A stretch of 46,045 bases of DNA from Calothrix sp. HK-06 (GCF_001904745.1 NZ_MRCD01000072.1:1-46045), one strand, 5' to 3'; shown: positions 8,721-18,064, counted from the stretch's first letter. Notes: a model not told the origin generated them from the letters alone. Program-made: numbers and translations.

Positions 8721-10145
8721 ATGATAATCGATTTACAGAAGTTTTACCAGGCTTGCAACCCAAGCAAAGCTTTAGCTGTGGCTGATGCTGAGGACAGAAA
8801 GTACTATATCGATTTCTCCTCGGTGCGCGGTGGCAAGATTATTGAAGAGTTAAAAGAAAATATTACATTTTTTTCGCCTAACGAGCCTACTTGCGAATTG
8901 TTTACAGGACACCTCGGTTGTGGGAAGTCCACGGAATTACTTAGGTTAAAAGATGAATTAGAAGTAGCTGGTTTCCATGTCGTATATTTTGAGTCCAGTC
9001 AAGACCTGGAAATGGGCGATGTTGATATCGGGGATATTTTATTGAGTGTCGCGCGCCGAGTGAGCGAAAGTCTTGATAGCTTGGAAAAATTAGAGATTCC
9101 AGAACCCAAGGGTTTGAAGAAAATCCTTCATGGCGCCGCTAAAATATTGATGACTGAGATTGAGGTTTCTGCGGAAGCATCAGTTCCTGGAATTGGTAAG
9201 GTTTCCGCGAGTACTGAGGGTAAGTTTTCTGCTGAAGCGAATATTCCTGGTATTGGGGAAGTTAAGGCGAATGAGAAAGATGGTATCTCATTGGTAGCTC
9301 TTGGCATTGGTAAAATCACGGCTAAAGCGAAAAACAGTCCAGAACTTCGGGGTAAGTTAAGAGAATATCTTAGTCCTCGTACCACAAATATATTAGATGT
9401 AATTAACGAAGAATTAATCAAACCTGCTATTGCTAAACTCAAACAACGTGGTAAGAAAGGGTTGGTAGTAATTATCGATAATCTAGATCGCGTTGAGAGT
9501 TCCACAAAAGCTTGGGGAAGGCGCCAACCGGAGTATCTATTTGTAGATCGAGGCGAACAATTACGACAACTTCAATGTCATGTAGTTTACACCATGCCTT
9601 TGGAGTTAATGTTCTCGAATGAGTTGGGCAGGCTAACACAGCGATTTATGGTAGACCCAAAAGTGTTACCAATGGTACCAGTACAGTTGCGAGATGGTAG
9701 CGAATGCATTGAAGGATTGGCTTTACTACGACAGATGGTATTAGCAAGAGCATTTCCGGACATTGAACCTACCCAACGGCTGAAATTGGCTGTAGCGCTT
9801 TTTGACCATCCCGATACTTTCGACAAATTGTGTCGCTTTAGTGGTGGTCATGTCCGCGAATTACTCAGACTTTTAACCGACTGGATTAAGAAGGAGAGAA
9901 AGCTACCTCTATCTCATCAGGTATTAGAAACCGTGATTCGCGGTTTCTGCAATCAAATGACTTTGGCAATTACAGATGATGAGTGGGAATTGTTGCGTCA
10001 GGTGCAACAACGAAAATGGGTAAGTGGGGATGAGGGATATCGAGTTTTGGTACGCAGCAGGTTTGTTTATGAGTACCGCGACAGTGAAGGGTCTTGGTTT
10101 GACCTCAATCCAATTTTGACAGCAACAAGGAGATTGCAGGAATGA
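8721..10145 (+). CDS. STAND/AAA-like P-loop ATPase with GIG repeat insert
   Basis: The 474-residue ATPase has an intact Walker A motif (GHLGCGKST, residues 63-71) and Walker B (VVIIDNLDR, ~249-257). A later G-G-H-V-R-E-L-L-R segment resembles the sensor or arginine-bearing helix of STAND/AAA proteins. Between the Walker motifs, residues ~150-204 hold about three copies of a 20-residue, alternately hydrophobic repeat (SAEASVPGIGKVSA, SAEANIPGIGEVKA, then a shorter LGIGKITAKA). I do not know this insert from other family members. A C-terminal wHTH-like segment follows. The stop overlaps the next start as ATGA (10142-10145), so translation of the two ATPases is probably coupled. A role in a signalling or conflict pathway is inferred from the family and context. 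Confidence 0.88.
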   Translation: MIIDLQKFYQACNPSKALAVADAEDRKYYIDFSSVRGGKIIEELKENITFFSPNEPTCELFTGHLGCGKSTELLRLKDELEVAGFHVVYFESSQDLEMGDVDIGDILLSVARRVSESLDSLEKLEIPEPKGLKKILHGAAKILMTEIEVSAEASVPGIGKVSASTEGKFSAEANIPGIGEVKANEKDGISLVALGIGKITAKAKNSPELRGKLREYLSPRTTNILDVINEELIKPAIAKLKQRGKKGLVVIIDNLDRVESSTKAWGRRQPEYLFVDRGEQLRQLQCHVVYTMPLELMFSNELGRLTQRFMVDPKVLPMVPVQLRDGSECIEGLALLRQMVLARAFPDIEPTQRLKLAVALFDHPDTFDKLCRFSGGHVRELLRLLTDWIKKERKLPLSHQVLETVIRGFCNQMTLAITDDEWELLRQVQQRKWVSGDEGYRVLVRSRFVYEYRDSEGSWFDLNPILTATRRLQE

Positions 10146-13093
10146 GTTTTTATTGTTCGCTCCCCATACCCCAATTTCCCAACGATGAAGCTTTACACGA
10201 GTTAGCGTGGGCGCTTCAAAGTTCTGTAGGAAAATTCTCGCTGATTTTGGCGCGCTGTAATTGCGGCGGTTTGCGAGCTAGTTTGCTCGAAAGCTTACAA
10301 TCATCTTGTTTACTAAACATCCGGGAGATATTTCTAGATAAAAATTGCATTAAACTTTACAACACTATTCAAGATTCTATTGGTGATGAGCATCCGCAAG
10401 CTTTGATGGTATACGGTTTAGAGTCAGTAACTGCTATTGATAAAGTTCTCTATGCTGCTAACCAAGTACGAGAGGAGTTTAGAAAAAACTTTCATTTTCC
10501 TTTGGTTTTCTGGGTTACAGATGAGGTGTTGCAAAAACTGATTCGACTGGCGCCAGATTTACTGAGTTGGACTACTAGCGTTGAGTTTACAATCGCCACT
10601 GATGATTTAATTGAGTGCGTGCAAAAAACAACTGATGAAGTTTTTGTCAGGGTTTTAAATGCAGGTGCAGGTAGATTTTTAGACAACATAGCTTTAGATT
10701 TGGAAGCTGGCTCTTTGCGTCGTGTGGAGTTAGAATTCGCATGGCAGGAATTACAAAAGCGTGAGATTAGCGTAAATATAGAACTAGAAGCCAGCGTGGA
10801 ATTTGTTTTAGGTCGATTGCTTCATGCTTCAATGGAACAATCTCGAAAGCATTACGAGCGAAGTTTAGAACTTTGGCAGGTAATTGAACAGAGAGAAGAT
10901 AAGAAATTTTTGGAGCGTCAAGGTTATTTACTATACTCTCTAGGTTTATGGTGGCGTACTTATGCTGTAGTACACAGATGCGAACATAATCAAGCTTGTG
11001 AGCAAGCAAAGAACTATTTTCAGCAATCTATAGAGGTATTTGAGCTAGCCAATCGTCTGGATTTAGTCGCTAAGTTTATCAACGCTTTAGGGGGAGTATT
11101 ACAACGACTCCAGTATTGGCAAGAATTAGAAACTGTTGCTCGTAAAGCATTGACTGTATATAAACAACACCCCGATGCTTTCAAACTTGCTAGAACTTAC
11201 GGTTTTCTTGCAGAAGTAGCGCTTTCTCGCACGGACTGGAAAGAAGCTAGACACATGGCTCTTAAAGCACTATCTATTTTTAAGAGTGCCCAAAAAGCTG
11301 CATCCAAGTCAGTTAAACATGAAACGATTGCCGATTTAGATTGGGAAAGGTCATATCATCGAGGTTGGTACTTATTTGCCTTAGCGCGCTCATTTTTTGC
11401 ATTGGGTAACATAGAAAAAGCGATTAACAAGTTAGAACAAGCCATAAGTGAAACCAAACCTCAATACGACCCCCTACTTTATATTGGTATTTTAGGAGAA
11501 TTACGAAACTGTTACTTCCAAAAAGGTAGATATTTAGATGCTTTTCATATTAAACAGCAACGGCGTTCTATCGAACAGCAATATGGTTTTCGTGCTTTTA
11601 TGGGCGCCGGTCGTTTGCAACCCAAACAACAGGTAACTAATCCAGGTTTACCAGTTGTCGCAAAACAAGAGTCTATTGCCCAAGAAATAGTAGCTTCTGG
11701 CAGAGAGCAAGATATTAACTGCTTAGTTGAACGCATGGGGCGCCCCTCAGATAAACTAACAATTATCTACGGGCAATCAGGTGTTGGATTAAGTTCGATT
11801 TTACAGGCAGGATTAATACCCGCATTAAAACAGCAATCAATTGGAACGCGCGATGTTGTCACCGTATTACAAGAAGTTTATACAGATTGGGTTAGCTCAT
11901 TAGGAAAGTCTTTAAAAAATTCTCTTGCCTGTCCCTTGTCATTAAATGTAGAGTCAACAGCAGCAAGATACGAACCATCTGATTGGACAAGTATTAATTC
12001 CACAAAAACAATTATTGAACAGTTGAGAAAACATGAAAATTACAATTTGATGACAGTTTTAATTTTCGATCAATTTGAAGAATTTTTCTTTGTCTATAAA
12101 GATGCTAGAGAGCGGCAGCCGTTTTATGAGTTTCTTAGCGAATGTCTTGATATTCCTTATGTAAAGGTTATCTTATCTTTACGTGAAGATTATTTACATT
12201 ATTTATTAGAGTGCAATTATAGAGATATAAACTTTGATGTGATTAACAATAATATTTTAGATAAAAATATTATTTATTATCTTGGCAATTTTTCTCCTCA
12301 ACATACAAAAATATTTTTAAAAACCTTAACAGAAAAAAATCAATTACTTTTAGAATCCCAATTAATTGATGAATTAGTAAATGATTTAGCTAGAGACTTA
12401 GGTGAAGTACGCCCAATTGAATTGCAAGTGGTAGGCACACAACTACAAAATGAAGAAATAAAGACAGTAGAACAATATCGACAATGTGGGCCAAAGGAAA
12501 AATTAGTAGGACGATTTTTAGAAGAAATAATTAAAGATTGTGGAGTCGAAAACGAACAAATCGCTAAACTTATTTTGTACTTGCTCACCGATGAAACAAA
12601 TACTTGTCCTCTCAAAATTCGTGCTGATTTAGAATCATCTCTGGATGTACCACCTGAAAAACTCGACTTAGTGTTAGAAATTTTGGTAAAATCTGGCTTG
12701 GTATTTAAAGCTCCAGCTTATCCTGCCGACTTTTATCAGTTAGCACATGATTATCTTATACCTTTTGTTCATGAACAACAATCAGCACTATTAATTGCCG
12801 AGCTAGGAAAAGAAGCAAAACTACGTAAGCTAAATACAGCAAAATTGAATGAAGTTATTCAGCAAGAAGTAGAAAAAGAAGCCAAATTAAATGAGCTTCT
12901 CAAGCAACAATTAGATACGAAAATTAGAGTTAACATGCTCCTCAACCAGCGTTTAAAAAAAGAAGCACATATGTTAGTAGTTTGGAAAGTGCTATTGGGA
13001 GTAGTTTTACTTGCAGAAGTAATACTAGCAGCAATGATTACAGGATGGACTTTTTTAGAAGCTTTACCTTCATTGTTTGAGAGTTTTATGTGA
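10142..13093 (+). CDS. iSTAND-TPR-STAND membrane-anchored protein with degenerate P-loop
   Basis: The 983-residue protein has four parts. Residues 1-170 resemble an inactive STAND-type module (LILARCNCGG where a P-loop would be; FPLVFWVTDEVLQKLIRLAPD). Residues ~215-500 are TPR-like helices. Residues ~515-900 are an nSTAND1-type NTPase with Walker B LIFDQFEEFF, V-I-L-S-L-R-E-D-Y, and a winged-helix end with Y-Q-L-A-H-D-Y-L-I-P-F. A coiled coil then leads to one transmembrane helix near residues 957-978. The Walker A is GQSGVGLSS: the invariant lysine is Leu550 (codon TTA, 11789-11791), so ATP hydrolysis is doubtful. It is translationally coupled to the intact ATPase upstream, which could supply hydrolysis to a complex at the membrane (inference). 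Confidence 0.88.
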   Translation: MSFYCSLPIPQFPNDEALHELAWALQSSVGKFSLILARCNCGGLRASLLESLQSSCLLNIREIFLDKNCIKLYNTIQDSIGDEHPQALMVYGLESVTAIDKVLYAANQVREEFRKNFHFPLVFWVTDEVLQKLIRLAPDLLSWTTSVEFTIATDDLIECVQKTTDEVFVRVLNAGAGRFLDNIALDLEAGSLRRVELEFAWQELQKREISVNIELEASVEFVLGRLLHASMEQSRKHYERSLELWQVIEQREDKKFLERQGYLLYSLGLWWRTYAVVHRCEHNQACEQAKNYFQQSIEVFELANRLDLVAKFINALGGVLQRLQYWQELETVARKALTVYKQHPDAFKLARTYGFLAEVALSRTDWKEARHMALKALSIFKSAQKAASKSVKHETIADLDWERSYHRGWYLFALARSFFALGNIEKAINKLEQAISETKPQYDPLLYIGILGELRNCYFQKGRYLDAFHIKQQRRSIEQQYGFRAFMGAGRLQPKQQVTNPGLPVVAKQESIAQEIVASGREQDINCLVERMGRPSDKLTIIYGQSGVGLSSILQAGLIPALKQQSIGTRDVVTVLQEVYTDWVSSLGKSLKNSLACPLSLNVESTAARYEPSDWTSINSTKTIIEQLRKHENYNLMTVLIFDQFEEFFFVYKDARERQPFYEFLSECLDIPYVKVILSLREDYLHYLLECNYRDINFDVINNNILDKNIIYYLGNFSPQHTKIFLKTLTEKNQLLLESQLIDELVNDLARDLGEVRPIELQVVGTQLQNEEIKTVEQYRQCGPKEKLVGRFLEEIIKDCGVENEQIAKLILYLLTDETNTCPLKIRADLESSLDVPPEKLDLVLEILVKSGLVFKAPAYPADFYQLAHDYLIPFVHEQQSALLIAELGKEAKLRKLNTAKLNEVIQQEVEKEAKLNELLKQQLDTKIRVNMLLNQRLKKEAHMLVVWKVLLGVVLLAEVILAAMITGWTFLEALPSLFESFM

Positions 13094-13129
13094 TAATTAC
13101 AAGATTATATATAGCTTAAATAAATCATT

Positions 13130-14398
13130 ATGAATATAGATATTTTCAATAGTCCTCAACGTCGGCGCCTGTTCCAATCTATGAAGATGGGATGGTATGA
13201 TGTGTGTCCCATCGAAGAGGGAACGGGTATACCTCTAAGTGAGCAAACTGTCCCATATGCGCTTTACCACTGTCACCAAGTTCCACAGAAAAGAATTAAT
13301 GAAATTAGGCAAGCTTCTGTTGCTGTGGGTAAGGTATTGATGCAAACTTGGGACATTATTAGGAATTTAGATGAAGATACGCTGTTAGATTATGGTTTTC
13401 CTAAAGAAAGTATTAAGTTAGTTAAGTTTGATAGTTTACCACCATTTTGTATGCGCCTTGATTGGTGCTGGAATGAAGCTAAGGGTATTAAGCAAGTTAT
13501 TGAAACGAATCCTCAAACGCCTAGCTTTTGGTTTGAATGTACTGAAGGTAATACTAAAGTCGCTGAACATTTTGGTTTACAGGCGCCTATTTTTAATACG
13601 CAGCAAATATTAAGTTTATCTTTGAATCAACAAATTGAACGCGCTGCTAAATATTTAAAAAAATCTCATACAGATTGTAATGTTACTTTTACAGCTTTGA
13701 ATAATGCTGAAGATTTAGGTACAATGCGCTGGTTAAGTAGCCATTATCACCATCAATCTACTGTTTTGCCAATTGAGTTTTTACGTATTAAAGATAGTAA
13801 GTATTTGTTTGATTCTAGAACAGGTAAGCCTATTGATGTTTTGTTTATGTGGTATCCTGTGGAATGGGCGATTAATGATATTGATGAGAATGGGAATAAG
13901 TTGTGGGCAGGATTGGAAGAACTTATTTTAAAAAAGAAAATAGTAATTGTTAACTTTGGTTCAGCTTTTGCTTTACAGCCTAAAAGTATTTTTGCTCTGA
14001 TTTATGATTTGGGGTTGGAGTATTTAAGTTCAGAAAATGCCGAAACTGTAATCAATTATTTTCCTAGAACATCGTTGAGTCAGCAAGATATTGGTGATAC
14101 ATATTTCGCTAAACCTATTTTAGGACGTGAAGGTGAGGGTGGATTTGCTGTTAAATCTGGCAAGATGGTGTATAGCAGTGAGAATAGTGATGATTGGTAT
14201 AGGCGCCAACAGTTAGTTTATCAGCAGTTGTTGGAGTTGCCTAAGTTAGATGTTGGTGGGGAGTTGATGACAACAGTTTGGGGTTCTTGGTTGTATAACG
14301 ATGGTAGTGATGGGTTGGTGTCTGGTGGTTTGGGAATAAGGGTGTCGCAAAGTGAGATTACCGATAATTTGGCTTATTGGTGTCCGGTGGGATGTTAG
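13130..14398 (+). CDS. Glutathionylspermidine synthase-like ATP-grasp enzyme
   Basis: This 422-residue protein matches the preATP-grasp family of glutathionylspermidine synthetases. It begins with an R-R-x-L-F-Q-S-M-K-x-x-W-Y region, has R-L-D-W-C-W and later a basic ATP-binding segment (FAKPILGREGEGG, residues ~326-338), and ends with W-G-S-W-L and a G-G-L-G-I-R stretch. In E. coli the related domain joins glutathione to spermidine. Stand-alone homologues such as this one have uncertain amine and peptide substrates. It lies 36 bp after the STAND gene on the same strand. This may be read-through rather than a functional link. No frameshift was seen. Confidence 0.85.
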   Translation: MNIDIFNSPQRRRLFQSMKMGWYDVCPIEEGTGIPLSEQTVPYALYHCHQVPQKRINEIRQASVAVGKVLMQTWDIIRNLDEDTLLDYGFPKESIKLVKFDSLPPFCMRLDWCWNEAKGIKQVIETNPQTPSFWFECTEGNTKVAEHFGLQAPIFNTQQILSLSLNQQIERAAKYLKKSHTDCNVTFTALNNAEDLGTMRWLSSHYHHQSTVLPIEFLRIKDSKYLFDSRTGKPIDVLFMWYPVEWAINDIDENGNKLWAGLEELILKKKIVIVNFGSAFALQPKSIFALIYDLGLEYLSSENAETVINYFPRTSLSQQDIGDTYFAKPILGREGEGGFAVKSGKMVYSSENSDDWYRRQQLVYQQLLELPKLDVGGELMTTVWGSWLYNDGSDGLVSGGLGIRVSQSEITDNLAYWCPVGC

Positions 14399-14414
14399 TT
14401 TGCTAGTTTGGTGC

Positions 14415-14436
14415 TTATAGTAATTAAATACTATAA
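14415..14436. terminator. AT-rich hairpin between convergent genes
   Basis: TTATAGTA and TACTATAA form a perfect 8-bp stem with a 6-nt loop (ATTAAA), between the convergent ends of the Gsp-synthase-like and hydrolase genes. It is A/T-only apart from one G-C pair, so a role as terminator is uncertain. Confidence 0.35.
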
Positions 14437-14448
14437 TTGAAATTACTT

Positions 14449-15294
14449 TTAATCAAGTTGAGAAATAAAATCGAGTATGAGTGATGTAAATTTCTCAGGA
14501 TACCAAAGTCCCCATTCGTGTAAACCTTCTTCTACAGTAATTAATTTCGAGTTAGGAATAATTGCTGCCATTTCTTGAGCGTTATTTAATGGCGTAGTTA
14601 GGTCTTTTTCTGACCATAATAACAAACAGGGAGCTTGAATTTTTGGTAGCAAATGACTGATATCTTCGTATACAGAAATTAGCAATCCTTGAATGACATT
14701 CCCTGTATTGAATAACAAGTTATACGAGAAAACCAAAGGGATATCAACTAATTTCAATTTACGCCTTGGAAGAAACATTTGAACCGTCATTTCAATTGCC
14801 CTTCGTGGTATCATCTCCGGTATAGACGGTGTAGGAATCCCGGTGCTATCTACCAGAATTACACTTTTGACTTTTTCTGGAACAAGTGTAGATAAAGTAA
14901 TGGCAATACCTCCACCTAATGAGTGTCCTACTACATGAAATTGTTGTAAATCCAACACTTCTATAAATGAAAGGAGAATTTTGCTATAGCTAACGTAATC
15001 GGGAATTAGCTGAGAGTAACTCGATCTCGCAAAACTGGGCAAGTCAGGAGCAATTATGGTATGAGAAAGTGCTAGTAGTTGCAGCACTTCAGTATAAGGC
15101 TCAGTAGAAATTCCCCATCCGTGTAGAAATAGGATGGGGATTGAACTGGACTCCAATATACTTTGTTGATAAAAAATAGTGCAATCTTGTAAATCAACCC
15201 GATGATTAGTTAATTGGGATTTCAAAACCATAACCTCATTCACTATGACTCGATAAATTACGAAGAGCGTGTTATATAACAATAGCAAGCCCAC
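14449..15294 (-). CDS. Alpha/beta-fold hydrolase
   Basis: The protein has up to 281 residues with a clear alpha/beta-hydrolase core: oxyanion-hole motif FLHGWG, nucleophile elbow GHSLGGG, an acid in LLLWSEKDLTTP and the catalytic His in EEGLHEWG. The substrate cannot be inferred; esterase- or lactonase-like enzymes fit. The longest frame starts with GTG at 15294 and gives a hydrophobic N-terminus without a spaced ribosome site. ATG at 15231 (MVLKSQLTNH) is an equally likely start and fits the usual family length better. The gene is convergent with the upstream neighbour and divergent from the AmpG-like transporter. Confidence 0.88.
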   Translation of the reverse strand: MGLLLLYNTLFVIYRVIVNEVMVLKSQLTNHRVDLQDCTIFYQQSILESSSIPILFLHGWGISTEPYTEVLQLLALSHTIIAPDLPSFARSSYSQLIPDYVSYSKILLSFIEVLDLQQFHVVGHSLGGGIAITLSTLVPEKVKSVILVDSTGIPTPSIPEMIPRRAIEMTVQMFLPRRKLKLVDIPLVFSYNLLFNTGNVIQGLLISVYEDISHLLPKIQAPCLLLWSEKDLTTPLNNAQEMAAIIPNSKLITVEEGLHEWGLWYPEKFTSLILDFISQLD

Positions 15295-15358
15295 CTTCTT
15301 TGAGGAACCTTTCTCAAGGATTATAATTTAACTTCACAGAGTCAATTTATAAAGCTTT

Positions 15359-16621
15359 ATGAAACAAGAAATAAAATCTCCTTCTCCCTGGATATATATC
15401 TCCACCCTGTACTTTGCCCAAGGTGTACCCAACACCATCGTCACCGCAGTGGCGCCTCTCCTCTACAAACGTCTAGCCATTAGTAACGAACAAATCACAT
15501 TTTGGATAAGCTTTTTGAGACTACCTTGGGTTCTCAAAATGTTTTGGGCGCCTTTCATCGATACAAACTCCACCAAACGAACATGGATACTAACTACACA
15601 ATTTGCCATGTTCGCATGTTTAGCACTAGCGGCACTTTCTTTACAACTACCAAACTTCTTCCCTATCTCACTAACCATATTCGCCATAGCTGCATTTGTC
15701 TCAGCAACCTGCGACATTGCCACCGATGGCTTCTACATGCTAGCACTCAGTAATGAACAACAAGCTTTTTTCGTCGGGTTCCGTTCGCTATTTTTTCGCT
15801 TCGCCGTATTATTCGGTTCAGGTTTTCTATTATTTCTTGCAGGCACACTTGAAAAATCCCTTAACAACATTCAAGGCGCCTGGACTATAACTCTTGGATT
15901 TGCAGCAGTATTATTTATATTGCTTTCTATCTATCATCGCTTAATCTTACCAAAACCACCATCTGATATACCAAATACATCGGCAACAAATGAAACAGTA
16001 CCCTTTTTGGTAGTCATTAAATCCTATTTTCAAAAAGAAAAAATCGGCGCCATCTTAGCCTTTATTTTACTTTATCGTTTAGGCGAGGCGATGTTTGTTA
16101 CACTCGCTCCATTATTTTTAGTAGATACAATCGAAGCAGGTGGCTTAGGACTCTCTACAGATACAGTTGGTATAGTAAACGGTACATTCGGCGTAATTTC
16201 TTTGATAGTCGGAGGCATTTTAGGTGGAATCACAATTACACGCTATGGCTTAAAAAAATGCCTTTTGCCAATGGCTTTGGCAATGAACCTACCGAATTTA
16301 TTTTATGTCTACATGGCTTATACAAAACCACCTTTAGCATCAATATACTTGCTAGTTTCTTTAGAGCAATTTGGATACGGTTTAGGTTTTACTGGTTTTA
16401 CTGTATATTTACTATATATTTGTCAAGGTCAATATAAAACCTCACATTACGCAATTTCTACAGGTTTTATGGCTTTGGGTTTACTGCTGCCTGGGGCAAT
16501 AAGTGGCGCCATTCAAAAGCAAATGGGTTATCCTTTATTTTTCATTTTTGGCTTGTTATTAACACTACCTGGTATAATTTCTATCTTTTTTATACCTTTA
16601 GAAGATAATGTAAAATCATAA
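15359..16621 (+). CDS. AmpG-like MFS transporter
   Basis: The 420-residue integral membrane protein has about 12 hydrophobic helices. Family signatures of the AmpG/acetyl-CoA transporter branch of MFS are visible: Y-F-A-Q-G-V-P-N at the N-terminus, LPWVLKMFWAPFID after helix 2, and DIATDGFYMLAL near helix 4. AmpG of proteobacteria imports anhydromuropeptides for cell-wall recycling. The substrate of this cyanobacterial relative is not established. It starts at ATG 15359, stands alone on the plus strand, and is followed by a hairpin repeat (16660-16681). Confidence 0.87.
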   Translation: MKQEIKSPSPWIYISTLYFAQGVPNTIVTAVAPLLYKRLAISNEQITFWISFLRLPWVLKMFWAPFIDTNSTKRTWILTTQFAMFACLALAALSLQLPNFFPISLTIFAIAAFVSATCDIATDGFYMLALSNEQQAFFVGFRSLFFRFAVLFGSGFLLFLAGTLEKSLNNIQGAWTITLGFAAVLFILLSIYHRLILPKPPSDIPNTSATNETVPFLVVIKSYFQKEKIGAILAFILLYRLGEAMFVTLAPLFLVDTIEAGGLGLSTDTVGIVNGTFGVISLIVGGILGGITITRYGLKKCLLPMALAMNLPNLFYVYMAYTKPPLASIYLLVSLEQFGYGLGFTGFTVYLLYICQGQYKTSHYAISTGFMALGLLLPGAISGAIQKQMGYPLFFIFGLLLTLPGIISIFFIPLEDNVKS

Positions 16622-16659
16622 GTATTCAGAAAATTCAAAAATATTATTTACACTGGTCA

Positions 16660-16681
16660 GGGCGGGCAACGATGCCCACCC
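16660..16681. repeat. GGGCGGGCA/TGCCCACCC hairpin between convergent genes
   Basis: GGGCGGGCA, a 4-nt loop and TGCCCACCC form a strong stem with one mismatch. A related hairpin with GCGGGCA/TGCCCGC arms lies at 36754-36771. Its position between the convergent AmpG-like and BON genes would suit a terminator, but no T-run follows, so a dispersed repeat is the safer call. Confidence 0.6.
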
Positions 16682-16697
16682 TACAAGAGCATTTTTA

Positions 16698-17066
16698 TTA
16701 ACCGACTGTGACTTGCGATGTGTCTACTGCATCGGCGCCATTAACATTGCGTGCGACTGATACCATTTTGTTCAGTATGTCTTGGCTGGGGACTTTTCCT
16801 TTTAATACTACTGTGCCGCTTGTTTGGGCTACCCAAAGTGTGTCAACGTCATCGAGTTGCGAGTCTTGGTCGAATGCTAGTGCAACGCGCTTGGCTAGAC
16901 CACTTTGGTCATATTCTCCGTTTAGACCGATGCGTTCGGGTGGTATTGATTGTGTGGCAGCAGGCGCCGATGCAACTTCTTGCTGTGGTGTATATTGTTG
17001 TGGTTCGGGATTTACTTGTGCGTTTTCTGGTTTTTCTAGTCCGAAAAGTCTTTTTAGCCAGCCCAT
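16698..17066 (-). CDS. BON-domain protein
   Basis: The 122-residue protein begins with a short basic segment (MGWLKRLFGLEK), then a Pro/Gln/Ala-rich linker (~13-42), then a BON domain (~48-122). The domain has L-A-K-R-V-A-L-A-F, W-V-A-Q-T-S-G-T-V-V-L-K-G-K-V-P and V-N-G-A-D-A-V-D-T, the usual BON beta-alpha-beta pattern with a central Gly. BON domains bind membranes or phospholipids in osmotic-stress and secretion proteins. There is no clear signal peptide, so a cytoplasmic-membrane-associated role is guessed. Long frames on the opposite strand are shadows. Confidence 0.85.
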   Translation of the reverse strand: MGWLKRLFGLEKPENAQVNPEPQQYTPQQEVASAPAATQSIPPERIGLNGEYDQSGLAKRVALAFDQDSQLDDVDTLWVAQTSGTVVLKGKVPSQDILNKMVSVARNVNGADAVDTSQVTVG

Positions 17067-17158
17067 GATGTTTACTTCCTAATTAAATATTCATAACATC
17101 TATATGTTAGGTGGCTGGGTATTTGATGACATCTATCTTTTAAGAGAGGTCGTTATAT

Positions 17159-18064
17159 TTAAGACCTGATATCTTTAATTGATACGAAGTCGTGGAACTT
17201 TGAGTAATCTATACAACGTTTACCGTCAGATGTGCGGGTTAAAATGTCAACGAAGCGCGCATTCCATACGGTTTCATCGGGTATATATGAGTGACGTGCG
17301 TGGATGGTTTGTGATACTGTTTCGTCAATACCTGTAAAAATGACGAGTATCTCCATTTCATCGTCAATCATTTTTTGCTGTGTAATACCGTAAAGCGGAC
17401 TACTTTCATCGATAGTGTGCATTACTGACCATGAAAGCGAAAATAGTGGAGAGTCGCTACGAACTAAGGGTATGTCGTAAAATCGCCGCATAAAACTCCC
17501 TTCTTTTGTTAATTCGTTGCGAACAATCGTAAGACGCACTTGGGCTTCTAAAATCCAGTTTTGCCGCTTGTTTGCGACCCTTAACATTAACGTTGGTAAG
17601 CCGTTATGAGTTGTAATTAATATTACGCGACTAAATATTACCCGTGCTTTCGGTAATGAAAAGCGAGCAAACATAATACCACTCGCCATAGTTAATATCA
17701 ATAACCCAACGATGGATTCAATCGTAACTAAAAAATTGGCATAAGTTGTTTTTGGATACATGGCGCCGTAACCAATCGATGCCATTGTTTGAACGCTAAA
17801 AAAGAAAGCATCCAAAAAGTTACCAGGACGTGCGTTTTCAATTCCATCACCACCAGCAAGGTACAAAAATGCAAAAATAGCATTAGCGATAAAGTAACCA
17901 ACAGTAATAAGAGCAACAAATCTGCCCCACGAAATAGTTAACAGTGCATGGTAAGGGTCATAGCGCCAAGGTGAATACGATATGCCTTTACGTAGAACAT
18001 TAAAAGAACCATATCGATTGACTACGCGAGATTTTGCTCTATCTTGCCAACGTTTTTTAGCCAT
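17159..18064 (-). CDS. Inward-rectifier (KirBac-type) potassium channel
   Basis: The 301-residue channel has a basic N-terminus with an amphipathic slide-helix region (RYDPYHALLTISWGRF). TM1 spans ~46-70, a pore helix and filter span ~84-102, TM2 spans ~107-133, and a cytoplasmic immunoglobulin-like domain follows (~140-290). The selectivity filter reads S-I-G-Y-G (residues 96-100), with Ser in place of the more usual Thr. Downstream features typical of Kir domains include L-M-L-R-V-A-N-K-R and HTIDESSPLYG. It presumably conducts K+ across a cell membrane as a tetramer. It starts at ATG 18064 and is not obviously part of an operon. Confidence 0.93.
   Translation of the reverse strand: MAKKRWQDRAKSRVVNRYGSFNVLRKGISYSPWRYDPYHALLTISWGRFVALITVGYFIANAIFAFLYLAGGDGIENARPGNFLDAFFFSVQTMASIGYGAMYPKTTYANFLVTIESIVGLLILTMASGIMFARFSLPKARVIFSRVILITTHNGLPTLMLRVANKRQNWILEAQVRLTIVRNELTKEGSFMRRFYDIPLVRSDSPLFSLSWSVMHTIDESSPLYGITQQKMIDDEMEILVIFTGIDETVSQTIHARHSYIPDETVWNARFVDILTRTSDGKRCIDYSKFHDFVSIKDIRS

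Noticed and set aside
16708-17082. Long opposite-strand frames (105-124 codons) over the BON gene
   Set aside because: They are shadows: low-complexity Ser/Cys-rich translations, no family signature, while the minus-strand frame has a clear BON domain.
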